Source of the DNA: an uncultured Massilia sp. | Lineage (GTDB): Bacteria; Pseudomonadota; Gammaproteobacteria; Burkholderiales; Burkholderiaceae | DNA: 27,314 nucleotides | Direction of reading: 5' to 3' | Assembly (NCBI GenBank): GCA_946481275.1 | Contig: CAMLMV010000064.1 | Coordinates: 1 to 27,314 of the forward strand | Shown: positions 9,007 to 16,242 of the stretch, in pieces | Layout of the letters: each line of letters opens with the position of its first letter | Numbering within the stretch: position 1 is the first letter of the stretch | The notes under the pieces: generated by a model | Database searches by the model: none | What the model was told of the DNA's origin: nothing | What the model saw: only the letters and a program-made list of their open reading frames with translations | Position numbers and translations under genes: made by a program

Positions 9007-11210
9007 GCCGCCGCCAGGTCGAACGGCAGCCTGCGCAGGCGCTTGCCCGTCAGCTTGAACATGGCATTGGCCAGCGCCGGCGCCAGCGGCGGCAGGCCCG
9101 GTTCGCCCATGCCCGTCGGCGGATCCTGCGACGGCACGATGAACACATCGACCTGCGGCATGTCGTTCATGCGCGCCACCGTGTAGTCGCCGAAGTTCTG
9201 CTGCTCGACGACGCCGTCCTTCAGGGTGATGCGCGCACCAGGCAACGTCGTGCCGAGGCCCATCAGCGCCGCGCCCTGCACTTGCGCTTCGATGGACATC
9301 GGGTTGACGGGCAGGTTGCAGTGCACGGCGGCCGTGACCTTGTGCACTTTCGGGCTGCCGTCGACGATGGACGCCTCGACGACGTAGGCGACGACCGTGT
9401 TGAACGATTCGTGCAGCGCCACGCCGACCGCATGCCCTTTCGGCAGCGTCTTCCTGCCGTAGCCGGACTTCGCCACGGCGAGGTCCAGCGCCGCGTGATG
9501 GCGCGCGTGCTTCGCGTCGATCAGCTTCTTGCGGTACGCGACCGGGTCCTGGCCGGCCGCATGGGCCGCCTCGTCGATCAGCGTCTCCATCACGAACGCC
9601 GTGTGCGTGGAACCGACGGAACGCCACCACAGCACGGGCACGTTGGCTTTCACCGCATGGGCCGTCAGGTTCAGCGGCACGTCGTACGGCTCGCCCATGC
9701 CTTCGACCATCGTGGCGTCGACGCCGTTCTTGACCATCATCGGTTCGAACGGGGTACCGCTGATGATCGACTGGCCGACGATCGTGTGGTCCCACGCGAC
9801 GATGTTGCCGCCGGCGTCCAGGCCGATGTCGGCGCGGTGCACGTGCGACGGACGGTAGTAGCCGCCGCGGATGTCGTCTTCGCGGCTCCAGATCAGTTTC
9901 ACGGGGCCCGCATGGCCCGCGGCCTTATAGGCCTTGGCGATGTTGACGGCTTCCACGATGAAGTCCGACGTCGGCACGGCGCGCCGGCCGAAGCCGCCGC
10001 CCGCCATCATCGTGTTCAGGGTCACCTGCTCGGGCTTCAGGCCGGCCGTCGCGGCGGCGGCCGCCTGGTCGATGGTCTGGAATTGCGAGCCGACCCACAA
10101 GGTGCAGGCGTCATCCTTGAGGTCGACCGTGCAGTTGATCGGTTCCATCGGCGCGTGCGCCAGGTACGGGAATTCGTAGACGGCCGAGATTTTCTTGCTG
10201 GCGCCCGCGAGCTTGGACGTGTCGGCCTTGCGGGCGACGGCGCCCGGCGTCTTCGCCAGTTCCGCGAACTGCGCCAGCTGCTTGCCGCTGTCGACTTTTT
10301 CGACGGCGCTCGTGTCCCACTCGATGGCGAGCAGGTCGCGCGCCTGTTTCGCCGGCCAGTAACCGTCGGCGACGACGGCCACGCCGCGGCCGCCCCGGTC
10401 CACCGGGATCTCCAGCACGGCGACCACGCCGCGCACGGCCTTGGCCTTCGCTGCATCGAACTTCGCCACCTTCGCGCCGAACACGGGCGGGTGCGCGACG
10501 ACGGCGACCTTGGTGCCGGCCGGCTTGACGTCCAGGCCGAACTGCTGGCGGCCCGTCGACTTGGCGCGGGCGTCCAGGCGCGGCATCGGCTTGCCGATGT
10601 AGCGGAACGCCTTCTGGTCCTTCAGCGTGACGGCCTCCGGCACCGGCAGGGCCATCGCCGCTTCGGCCAGCGCGCCATAGGTCGCTTTCTTGCCCGCCGG
10701 GCCGTAGACGACGCCTTTCGCCGTGCGGCACTGCGACGGCTCCACCTTCCACGCCTGCGCGGCGGCCGCAACCAGCATCGCGCGGGCGCGGGCGCCCACT
10801 TCGCGGTATTGCGTGAACGAGTGGGCGATGGTGCCCGAGCCGCCCGTCATCTGGATGCCGAAGGCCGGATCCTTGTACACGTCGGCGGCCGGCGCGAGCT
10901 CGCTGCGCACCTGGCTCCAGTCGGCATCGAGTTCGTCCGCGATCATCATCGGCAGCGCCGTGTGCACGCCCTGGCCGAATTCGAGACGGTTGACCAGCAC
11001 GGTCACCGTGTTGTCCGGCGCCACGCGCAGGAAGGCGTTCGGGGCGTAGACGGTGGGCTTGGCGGCATCCGCGGCGCGGGCGAAGCGGCCGCCGGCCGGC
11101 AGCACGAAGCCCAGCACGAGGCCACCCGTGGCGAGCGTGCCGGCTTTCAGGAAGCCACGGCGGGATACACCACCGGCGGGAGCGACATTCTTGATCTGTT
11201 CGAATAGCAT
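9003..11210 (-). CDS. Molybdopterin-binding subunit of an IorB/aldehyde-oxidase-type hydroxylase
   Basis: A 735-residue large subunit of the xanthine dehydrogenase superfamily, in the subgroup with a Tat signal (isoquinoline 1-oxidoreductase beta type). SRRGFLKAGTLATGGLVLG at about residues 16-34 is a Tat motif with its hydrophobic stretch, so the enzyme is predicted to be exported folded to the periplasm. Cofactor landmarks: NRLEFGQGVHTALPMMIADEL, GGSGTIAHSFTQYREVGA, LAHAPMEPINCTVDL, GGGFGRRAVPTSDF and VLWWRSVGSTHTAF. Glu703 in PTGMGEPGLPPLAPALANA is the expected catalytic base. The ATG 11210 is ten bases after the iorA-like stop. The substrate (N-heterocycle or aldehyde) cannot be read from sequence, and no cytochrome c subunit accompanies it here. 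Confidence 0.92.
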   Translation of the reverse strand: MLFEQIKNVAPAGGVSRRGFLKAGTLATGGLVLGFVLPAGGRFARAADAAKPTVYAPNAFLRVAPDNTVTVLVNRLEFGQGVHTALPMMIADELDADWSQVRSELAPAADVYKDPAFGIQMTGGSGTIAHSFTQYREVGARARAMLVAAAAQAWKVEPSQCRTAKGVVYGPAGKKATYGALAEAAMALPVPEAVTLKDQKAFRYIGKPMPRLDARAKSTGRQQFGLDVKPAGTKVAVVAHPPVFGAKVAKFDAAKAKAVRGVVAVLEIPVDRGGRGVAVVADGYWPAKQARDLLAIEWDTSAVEKVDSGKQLAQFAELAKTPGAVARKADTSKLAGASKKISAVYEFPYLAHAPMEPINCTVDLKDDACTLWVGSQFQTIDQAAAAATAGLKPEQVTLNTMMAGGGFGRRAVPTSDFIVEAVNIAKAYKAAGHAGPVKLIWSREDDIRGGYYRPSHVHRADIGLDAGGNIVAWDHTIVGQSIISGTPFEPMMVKNGVDATMVEGMGEPYDVPLNLTAHAVKANVPVLWWRSVGSTHTAFVMETLIDEAAHAAGQDPVAYRKKLIDAKHARHHAALDLAVAKSGYGRKTLPKGHAVGVALHESFNTVVAYVVEASIVDGSPKVHKVTAAVHCNLPVNPMSIEAQVQGAALMGLGTTLPGARITLKDGVVEQQNFGDYTVARMNDMPQVDVFIVPSQDPPTGMGEPGLPPLAPALANAMFKLTGKRLRRLPFDLAAA

Positions 11211-11220
11211 GCGGACCTCC

Positions 11221-11679
11221 TTACGCGAGCGTCCTGGCGGCATCCTTGATGGCCGCGCGGATGCGTTGGTAGGTGCCGCAGCGGCAGATGTTGCCGCTCA
11301 TGGCGTTGTCGATGTCGGTGTCGGTCGGCTTTTTATTCACGCGCAGCAGGGCCGTGGCGCTCATCACCTGGCCGCTCTGGCAGTAGCCGCACTGCGGGAC
11401 GTCGTGCTTGACCCAGGCGTCCTGCACGGCCTTGCCGACCTTGTCGGTTTCCATCGCTTCGATGGTCGTGATCTTGTGGCCCGCGGCGGCGGAGATCGGC
11501 GTGACGCAGGAACGGATCGCCTGGCCGTCCAGGTGCACGGTGCAGGCGCCGCACAGGGCGGCGCCGCAGCCGAACTTGGTGCCCGTCATGTTCAGGTTGT
11601 CGCGCAGCGTCCACAGGATGGGCGTGGAGGGATCGGCGTCGACCTGGACGTCGCGCCCGTTGATGTTCAGTGTGAGCAT
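11221..11679 (-). CDS. [2Fe-2S] small subunit of the IorAB-type hydroxylase
   Basis: A 152-residue ferredoxin-type subunit with two [2Fe-2S] clusters. The plant-type cluster ligands are Cys38, Cys43, Cys46 and Cys58 ([18 protein letters not shown] onwards). The second cluster has Cys97 and Cys100 (QCGYCQSGQ) and Cys132 and Cys134 ([13 protein letters not shown]). Length and spacing match IorA, which passes electrons from the molybdenum site to an external acceptor. It has no signal peptide, so it probably crosses the membrane bound to the Tat-tagged large subunit. It is first in the three-gene order small subunit, large subunit, nucleotidyltransferase. Its promoter must lie in the 63 bases after the dsbC-like gene, next to that gene's terminator. 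Confidence 0.94.
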   Translation of the reverse strand: MLTLNINGRDVQVDADPSTPILWTLRDNLNMTGTKFGCGAALCGACTVHLDGQAIRSCVTPISAAAGHKITTIEAMETDKVGKAVQDAWVKHDVPQCGYCQSGQVMSATALLRVNKKPTDTDIDNAMSGNICRCGTYQRIRAAIKDAARTLA

Positions 11680-11713
11680 GTTGTCTCCCTTGTTCTGGTT
11701 TGTGTTACCGCGT

Positions 11714-11735
11714 AAAAAACCCGGCGGTGCCGGGC
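11714..11735 (-). terminator. Intrinsic terminator after the dsbC-like gene
   Basis: Read on the minus strand, a 6-bp GC stem (CCCGGC/GCCGGG, 11720-11734) with a 3-base loop is followed directly by six T (11719-11714). It starts eight bases after the dsbC-like stop. It separates the ubiH-dsbC unit from the ior-type operon. Confidence 0.85.
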
Positions 11736-11742
11736 TTCTGGA

Positions 11743-12465
11743 TTACTGCTTGAGGGTGGCCAGTTTGGCCTCGAGCGTTTTCTGGTCGACGGCGCCCGGG
11801 ATCCGGCTGCCGTCCGAGAAGAAGATCGCCGGCGTGCCGGTGATGCGCAGCTTCTGGCCCAGTGCCAGCACCTTCTCGTTCGGCGATTCGCAGTTCGCCG
11901 GCGCGGCCGGTGCCGGCTTGTTGTTGATCATCCAGTCATCCCAGGCCTTCACGCGGTCCGGCGCGCACCAGACGTTCTTCGATTTCTCGAACGAGTCCGG
12001 CGACAGGATGTTGTACAGGAACGTGTAGATCGTCACGTTGTCCAGGTTCTTCAGCGTCGTCTGGCGCAGGCGCTTGCAGTAGCCGCAGTTCGGGTCTTCG
12101 AACACGGCGATCACCCGTTTGCCGTCGCCCTTGACCTGCTTGATGGCGTCGTTCAGCGGCAGGTCGGAGAACTTGATCTTGTTGATGTCGTCGATGCGTT
12201 CGCGGGTCAGGTCGCGCGTCGTCTTGGCATCGTAGACGTGGCCGATGATGAGGTACTCACCTTTCTTGTCCGTGTACAGGATGTCGCCGGCGACGCGCAG
12301 TTCGTACAGGCCGGCGTACGGCGTTTCCTTGATCGACTCGATCTTGGCGCCGCCCAGGCGCGGTTCGATCGCCTTCTTGATGTTCGCCTCGACCGAGTTC
12401 TGCGCACCGACGCAGGACGTGATCAGGCCGGTCGCCAGCAGGACGGCGAGCTTCGTTTTACCCAT
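11743..12465 (-). CDS. dsbC: DsbC-family thiol:disulfide interchange protein
   Basis: A 240-residue envelope protein of the DsbC/DsbG family, which reshuffles wrong disulfides in secreted proteins. The N-terminal dimerisation domain (about 25-85) is followed by a thioredoxin domain with the redox motif Cys127-Gly-Tyr-Cys130 in DPNCGYCKRLR and the cis-Pro at 212 in TGTPAIFF. Cys167 and Cys192 could form the second, structural disulfide. CGYC is the DsbC form. The signal region contains ITSC ending at Cys18, a fair lipobox, so the protein may be a lipoprotein, although cleavage after VGA is an alternative. It starts 27 bases after the ubiH-like gene and is followed by a terminator, so the two form one transcription unit. 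Confidence 0.92.
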   Translation of the reverse strand: MGKTKLAVLLATGLITSCVGAQNSVEANIKKAIEPRLGGAKIESIKETPYAGLYELRVAGDILYTDKKGEYLIIGHVYDAKTTRDLTRERIDDINKIKFSDLPLNDAIKQVKGDGKRVIAVFEDPNCGYCKRLRQTTLKNLDNVTIYTFLYNILSPDSFEKSKNVWCAPDRVKAWDDWMINNKPAPAAPANCESPNEKVLALGQKLRITGTPAIFFSDGSRIPGAVDQKTLEAKLATLKQ

Positions 12466-12492
12466 GAGTGAATTCCTTAAAGATGTGCCGCG

Positions 12493-13743
12493 TTACCTGC
12501 CCATCGCGTGGGCGATCAGCCGTCGCTTGACCAGAGGCAACTTATCCAGCAAGTTTAATCCTAAATTGCGAACGACGCGCACGGGCTCCAGATTTGCGCC
12601 GAACAGGCGCTCCAGGCCATCCGTGGCGAGTTGCATCAGCAACACGTCTTCCTTGCGTGCGCGGGCATAGCGCGCCAGCAGGCGCTCGTCGCCGATACCC
12701 TGGTGGGCGTCGCGCGCGGCGAGCGTGTCGAGCAGCGCATTGATGTCGGCGAAGCCCAGGTTCATGCCGTGCCCGGCCAGCGGATGCACGGCGTGGGCGG
12801 CGTCGCCGATGAGCGCCACGCGGGGCGCCGTGATCGCATGCGGGCGCACGAGCGCCAGCGGGATCGCCTTGACGTCTTCCGGCTGCAGCGGCTTCAGCAG
12901 GCCCAGCTTGTTCTCCGAATACTCGCCCAGGCGGATCGCCAGCTCGCCCAGCGATTCGTTCATGATGGTGTCGGCCAGCGTATCCGGCGCGGACCACACG
13001 AGCGACACTTTATTCCCCGGCAGCGGCAGCAGCGCGACGATGCCTTCCTTGCACGTGAACCATTGATAGGCCACGTTGTGATGCGGCTTTTCGCACGCAA
13101 AATTCGCCACGATGGCGCGCTGGTGGTACGAGCGGTAATCGATGCCGATGTCGCACTGCCCGCGCACCCAGGAATCGCGGCCGTCGGCGCCGACCAGCAG
13201 CTGGGCGGCGAGCACCTTGCCGTCTTCCAGCTCGACCTCGACGTCCTCCGCACTGCTCACGATGCGGCAGGCCCGTCCGGCGACGGTCTCGACGTTCTGG
13301 GCGAAGCGCAGCGCCGCGTCGAGCGCCTGGTTCAGGTTGCTGTCCTCGACGATCCACGCGAGCGCCCCGGCATGGGCGCCGAACGCGTCGAAACCGAGAT
13401 GGCCGCCCTGCTCCCCGTCGCCCTGCACGTCCATGGCGTCGACGGGCGCCACGCGTGCCATGTCGAGCGCGCCCCAGACTTTCAGCGACGACAACAACGT
13501 ATGCGCCGTGTGGTTGAGCGCATACACGCGCACGTCCCAGGGCTTCTCGCCTGACGCGGCCGGCGTATCCTGTGCCTCGGGCCGCGCGGGCGGCACGAGC
13601 AGCGTGACGCTGTGCCCGGCCTGCGACAGGCCCAGCGCTGCCGTCTTGGCGATGGCGCCATTGCCCACGATACAGATGTCGCTGCGGCGCGCGACGTTGC
13701 GATGAGGTGCGGAGGAAGTGGTCTGTGTGCTCATAATGAACAT
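12493..13743 (-). CDS. FAD-dependent UbiH/UbiF/VisC-family hydroxylase
   Basis: A 416-residue flavoprotein monooxygenase of the family that hydroxylates the ubiquinone ring. The FAD fold starts with IVGNGAIAKTAALGL (about 25-39), the second motif LLVGADGRDSWVR is at about 182-194, and ALIGDAAHAVHPLAGHGMNLGFAD (about 310-333) binds the flavin ribityl chain. All are characteristic of UbiH/UbiF/UbiI/COQ6; which ring position it serves cannot be told from sequence. ATG 13743 has GAAGAG six bases upstream. A second ATG at 13734 gives a protein three residues shorter; a TATAAT on this strand (13747-13742) would start transcription close to that ATG. The gene is divergent from tRNA-Phe. Confidence 0.9.
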   Translation of the reverse strand: MFIMSTQTTSSAPHRNVARRSDICIVGNGAIAKTAALGLSQAGHSVTLLVPPARPEAQDTPAASGEKPWDVRVYALNHTAHTLLSSLKVWGALDMARVAPVDAMDVQGDGEQGGHLGFDAFGAHAGALAWIVEDSNLNQALDAALRFAQNVETVAGRACRIVSSAEDVEVELEDGKVLAAQLLVGADGRDSWVRGQCDIGIDYRSYHQRAIVANFACEKPHHNVAYQWFTCKEGIVALLPLPGNKVSLVWSAPDTLADTIMNESLGELAIRLGEYSENKLGLLKPLQPEDVKAIPLALVRPHAITAPRVALIGDAAHAVHPLAGHGMNLGFADINALLDTLAARDAHQGIGDERLLARYARARKEDVLLMQLATDGLERLFGANLEPVRVVRNLGLNLLDKLPLVKRRLIAHAMGR

Positions 13744-13826
13744 TATAGACTCTTCACCGTGGCCTGCTTCCGGCGAACGGGACGGGCATCTTGTCCTACC
13801 CTCTTCCAGAAAGTACTCGACAGGAC

Positions 13827-13855
13827 TTGCAGCTTCGCAAACCCGTCGCTATAAT
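13827..13855 (+). promoter_or_regulatory. Sigma-70 promoter of tRNA-Phe
   Basis: TTGCAG (13827-13832) and a perfect TATAAT (13850-13855) are separated by exactly 17 bases. The predicted start of transcription, about 13862, is six bases before the mature tRNA 5' end. Confidence 0.88.
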
Positions 13856-13867
13856 CATGCCTCCTTT

Positions 13868-13943
13868 GGCCTGGTAGCTCAGTTGGTAGAGCAGAGGATT
13901 GAAAATCCTTGTGTCGGTGGTTCGATTCCGCCCCGGGCCACCA
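13868..13943 (+). tRNA. tRNA-Phe (anticodon GAA)
   Basis: A 76-base cloverleaf read by eye. The acceptor stem GGCCTGG pairs with CCGGGCC with one G-U. The D arm is AGCTCAGTTGGTAGAGC. The anticodon stem-loop AGGATTGAAAATCCT shows GAA flanked by T and A, decoding phenylalanine. The T arm is GGTGGTTCGATTCCGCC, with the TTCGATT loop. The discriminator is A and the CCA end is encoded. It stands alone, with its own promoter and terminator. Confidence 0.98.
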
Positions 13944-13966
13944 AAGAATTCAGCAGTATTTAACGA

Positions 13967-13998
13967 AACGCCAACCCATGCAGGTTGGCGTTTTTGTT
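13967..13998 (+). terminator. Intrinsic terminator after tRNA-Phe
   Basis: A perfect 10-bp stem (AACGCCAACC 13967-13976 with GGTTGGCGTT 13983-13992) and a 6-base loop are followed by TTTGTTT. It lies 23 bases after the tRNA and before the YjbR-type gene. Confidence 0.88.
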
Positions 13999-14014
13999 TC
14001 TCGAGCGGGAAATC

Positions 14015-14374
14015 ATGAACGTCGAAGAGCTGAAATCATTTTGCCGGGGATTCGCGGGCGCGACCGAAGTGCTGCATGGCGCGCCCACGAACGTTCTTGC
14101 GTACGCCGTTGGCGGAAAGAACTTCGCTTATTTCAAGACAAGCGAGCCGGAGAAATGGCGCTTCAGCACGAAAGTCTCGACCGACCGTTTTGTGGAACTG
14201 ACAGACATTCCCGGGGTGAAGCCAGCCCGCTACATGGGACGTTTTCACTGGGTAACGATCGTCGAGGTCGAACATTTCCCTTCTGCGTATCTGACGGAAC
14301 TGGTCGAGTGGTCGTATCAGAAAGCGTTCAGCTCGCTCAGCAAAGCCGCACAGCGTGCCATTGCGGGCACTTGA
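14015..14374 (+). CDS. MmcQ/YjbR-family protein
   Basis: A 119-residue cytoplasmic protein of the MmcQ/YjbR family (CyaY-like fold; sometimes described as DNA-binding, true role unknown). The sequence begins MNVEELKSFCRGFAGA and contains the family pattern of a G-K-x-F-A-Y segment (VGGKNFAYFKTSEPEKWRFS), then a pocket motif RYMGRFHWVTI and a final helix with SYQKAFSSLSKA. Length is normal. ATG 14015 has GCGGGA upstream; the upstream alternative at 13985 lies inside the tRNA terminator and is rejected. The gene stops one base before the convergent pectate lyase stop, with no terminator between them. Base composition is less GC-rich than its neighbours, a mild hint of later acquisition. Confidence 0.82.
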   Translation: MNVEELKSFCRGFAGATEVLHGAPTNVLAYAVGGKNFAYFKTSEPEKWRFSTKVSTDRFVELTDIPGVKPARYMGRFHWVTIVEVEHFPSAYLTELVEWSYQKAFSSLSKAAQRAIAGT

Positions 14375-14375
14375 G

Positions 14376-15911
14376 CTACAGCTTGCCGACGCCGGCCGCG
14401 GCCGGTACCGCAGTGGCGAGATTGCCCGTACCATCCACCGAATAGCTGTAATAGCTGGCCGGCGTCGCCGACGGCGTCCCTGCCGGATTGCTGGCCGACG
14501 ACCAGGGCGTGGACGTGACGGTCACCAGTGAATTGGCGCTGTGGGCCGTCGCCCCCAGGTTCACGGGCGCGCCGTTGAGCAGGTTGCCGCTGTCAAAGAT
14601 ATAGGGCGAGCAACGCACCGTGCTCATGCCCGACAGGGCCGCGCAATGGGTCAGCGCACTGCCGGACGAGACCGACGCACCGATCGTGTCGCCGGCCGTC
14701 GCCCCGCCGCTGATGTTGAAGACATTGTTCTCGACGTAGAGTTTCGAGCCCTGCCCCGACGTCAGCCCCACCATCCAGTTATACAACGTGACGCTGTTGC
14801 TGCCGGCGAAGTAATTGTTGTACAGGTGGACCATGCCATAGCGCACGCGCGGCTTGCGCTGCACGAGGTTCTGGAAGTAATTGTGGTGGAACGTGGTCTT
14901 CAGCACGCCCGGATTTTCCGCCGTCAGGCTGGCCGTATCCGTGCCGCCCATCAGCATCGACTTGTCGTGGTCGTGCAGGTGGTTGTACGACACGGTGATG
15001 AGGTTGGCCGACTTGGTGATGTCGAGCAGGCCGTCGTGGTGCTGCACGTGGTAGAGGTCGCCGTCATACGGGGCGGCCCACACGGACGGGAATTGGTCGT
15101 CGGTGCGCGCGCCGTCGGAGAACGTGCAGTGGTCGATCCACACGTGGGTGGCGTACTGGATCGACACGGTGTCGTAGTTCGAGTTCCAGCGCCCGCCGGA
15201 ATCGGTCGGGTCCCACGCCGGGAAGAAGTCGAACGCGTCTTCGAACGCCACGTTGCGGATCACGACGTTGTCGACCGGCGCGCTCGACGTGCCGCTGATC
15301 ATCAGGGTGCCGTGGATGATCTTCGCGGTCGAGTCGTTGCCGATGATCGACGTATTCGACGGCACGGTCAGGACTATGGTTTTCTTCATCTGGTTGCTGG
15401 CGCAGGCGCGGGCCGCCTCGACCTTGTCCGTCGACGGCGGCACCTTCGCGTAGGGTGGCTTGTAGGCGGCCAGGTAGTCGCTCCAGATCTTGTCGAACGT
15501 GGTGTAGCCGTAGCCGGCGCAGGTGCTGCTGGCCGCGTTGGCATAGGTCACGTAGTTGTTGGCCGTCAATTCGGTACCGGCCGCGTTCTGGTTCAGGCTG
15601 ATGGTGCCCGAGATGTAGATGATCTTCCTGCTGTTGTCGAGCGTGCCGCTGAACGTGCCGTCAGGCTTGATCGTGGCCGTGTTGCCGTACAAGGCCTGGA
15701 TCAGGCCGGCACGCGTCGACACGGTATGGATCCTGGCCGCCGCCGCGCCGTTGCCGCCGGTGGTGCCGGTCCCGCCCAGGTTGTTGGTGCCGGTGGCTGC
15801 CCAGCCGGTTGCGCCGAGCGACGAGATTTGCGCATGGACGCCCGCGCTGGTGCCGGCCAACACGGCCGCAATACAAAATGCCTGGCATAACTGCTTTTTG
15901 GAAATCGTCAT
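14376..15911 (-). CDS. Secreted pectate lyase, polysaccharide lyase family 1
   Basis: A 511-residue exported enzyme that cuts de-esterified pectin (polygalacturonate) by calcium-dependent beta-elimination. A signal peptide ends around residue 27 (GVHA, then QIS). The parallel beta-helix carries the family-1 signature: VWIDHCTFSDG from 257, calcium-ligand candidates Asp247, Asp293 and Asp298, and the catalytic R-x-P-x-x-R at 352-357 (QRKPRVRYG). An insertion at about 130-175 with two Cys (131, 170) and a Ser/Gly-rich C-terminal part (about 415-511) make it longer than the minimal family. No carbohydrate-binding module or PEP-CTERM tail is seen. A promoter with a TGGTCAGACCA operator lies about 130-180 bases upstream, suggesting control by pectin breakdown products. 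Confidence 0.93.
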   Translation of the reverse strand: MTISKKQLCQAFCIAAVLAGTSAGVHAQISSLGATGWAATGTNNLGGTGTTGGNGAAAARIHTVSTRAGLIQALYGNTATIKPDGTFSGTLDNSRKIIYISGTISLNQNAAGTELTANNYVTYANAASSTCAGYGYTTFDKIWSDYLAAYKPPYAKVPPSTDKVEAARACASNQMKKTIVLTVPSNTSIIGNDSTAKIIHGTLMISGTSSAPVDNVVIRNVAFEDAFDFFPAWDPTDSGGRWNSNYDTVSIQYATHVWIDHCTFSDGARTDDQFPSVWAAPYDGDLYHVQHHDGLLDITKSANLITVSYNHLHDHDKSMLMGGTDTASLTAENPGVLKTTFHHNYFQNLVQRKPRVRYGMVHLYNNYFAGSNSVTLYNWMVGLTSGQGSKLYVENNVFNISGGATAGDTIGASVSSGSALTHCAALSGMSTVRCSPYIFDSGNLLNGAPVNLGATAHSANSLVTVTSTPWSSASNPAGTPSATPASYYSYSVDGTGNLATAVPAAAGVGKL

Positions 15912-16039
15912 GTCTTCTCCGGAATGGTGAACTCTGATGTACCCAAGAACAGCTGCACAGCGCCCGTCCTCGCCCCTACCGCTATCTGGTCGGTCCGGTT
16001 TTTACAAAACTGGCGTAGGAATCGCTGATTTGTTGAAAG

Positions 16040-16050
16040 TGGTCAGACCA
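16040..16050. promoter_or_regulatory. Palindromic operator TGGTCAGACCA at the pectate lyase promoter
   Basis: A perfect 5+1+5 palindrome. It matches the core recognised by FadR-subfamily GntR regulators (TGGTC-N-GACCA). It would sit at about +7 to +17 of the predicted transcript, where a bound repressor blocks polymerase. GntR regulators of this subfamily often control uronate use, so induction by pectin-derived sugar acids is a plausible inference. No such regulator gene lies in the window. Confidence 0.55.
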
Positions 16051-16063
16051 ATTCAACCGATGC

Positions 16064-16092
16064 AGTATGACCGCATTTGTGATGTGTTGCAA
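16064..16092 (-). promoter_or_regulatory. Candidate sigma-70 promoter of the pectate lyase
   Basis: On the minus strand, TTGCAA (16092-16087) is followed after exactly 17 bases by CATACT (16069-16064). Each hexamer matches the consensus at four of six positions. Transcription would start near 16057, leaving a leader of about 146 bases. The adjoining palindrome at +7 to +17 strengthens the case. Confidence 0.5.
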
Positions 16093-16132
16093 TTTAATCT
16101 TGCGAGTTGGAGCAGCAATTTGGAGAACCATA

Positions 16133-16167
16133 ATAAAAAACGGATTCACGTTGCACGTGAATCCGTT
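16133..16167 (-). terminator. Intrinsic terminator of the PEP-CTERM gene
   Basis: A perfect 13-bp stem (16139-16151 with 16155-16167) and a 3-base loop; read on the minus strand it is followed by a run of T. It lies about 75 bases after the PEP-CTERM stop codon. Confidence 0.87.
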
Positions 16168-16183
16168 CTAGCTCCTGGCGCCA

Positions 16184-16219
16184 GCGGGTCAATGCCTTGA
16201 GCGACAGGCATTGCCCCGC
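16184..16219 (-). repeat. Second hairpin in the 3' region of the PEP-CTERM transcript
   Basis: GCGGGTCAATGCCT (16184-16197) pairs with AGGCATTGCCCCGC (16206-16219) at 13 of 14 positions around an 8-base loop. It has no T run and stands between the stop codon and the terminator. It could protect the mRNA 3' end (inference). Confidence 0.6.
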
Positions 16220-16242
16220 AGGTGGCGTTTATTCATGCCAGT

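Larger units (their letters stand above)
15912..16242. other. Regulatory intergenic region between pectate lyase and PEP-CTERM genes
   Basis: This 331-base gap contains no credible gene. From left to right it holds the roughly 146-base leader of the pectate lyase, its operator and promoter, the terminator of the PEP-CTERM gene and a second hairpin. Each is listed separately. Confidence 0.7.

Noticed and set aside
9282..11207. A 641-residue plus-strand frame
   Set aside because: Antisense to the iorB-like gene, whose motifs and Tat signal are unambiguous.
13868..13943. tRNA-Phe as an integration site
   Set aside because: No integrase and no second copy of the tRNA 3' end was noticed by eye in the following sequence.
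14541..15890. A 449-residue plus-strand frame
   Set aside because: Antisense to the pectate lyase with its signal peptide and family-1 motifs.
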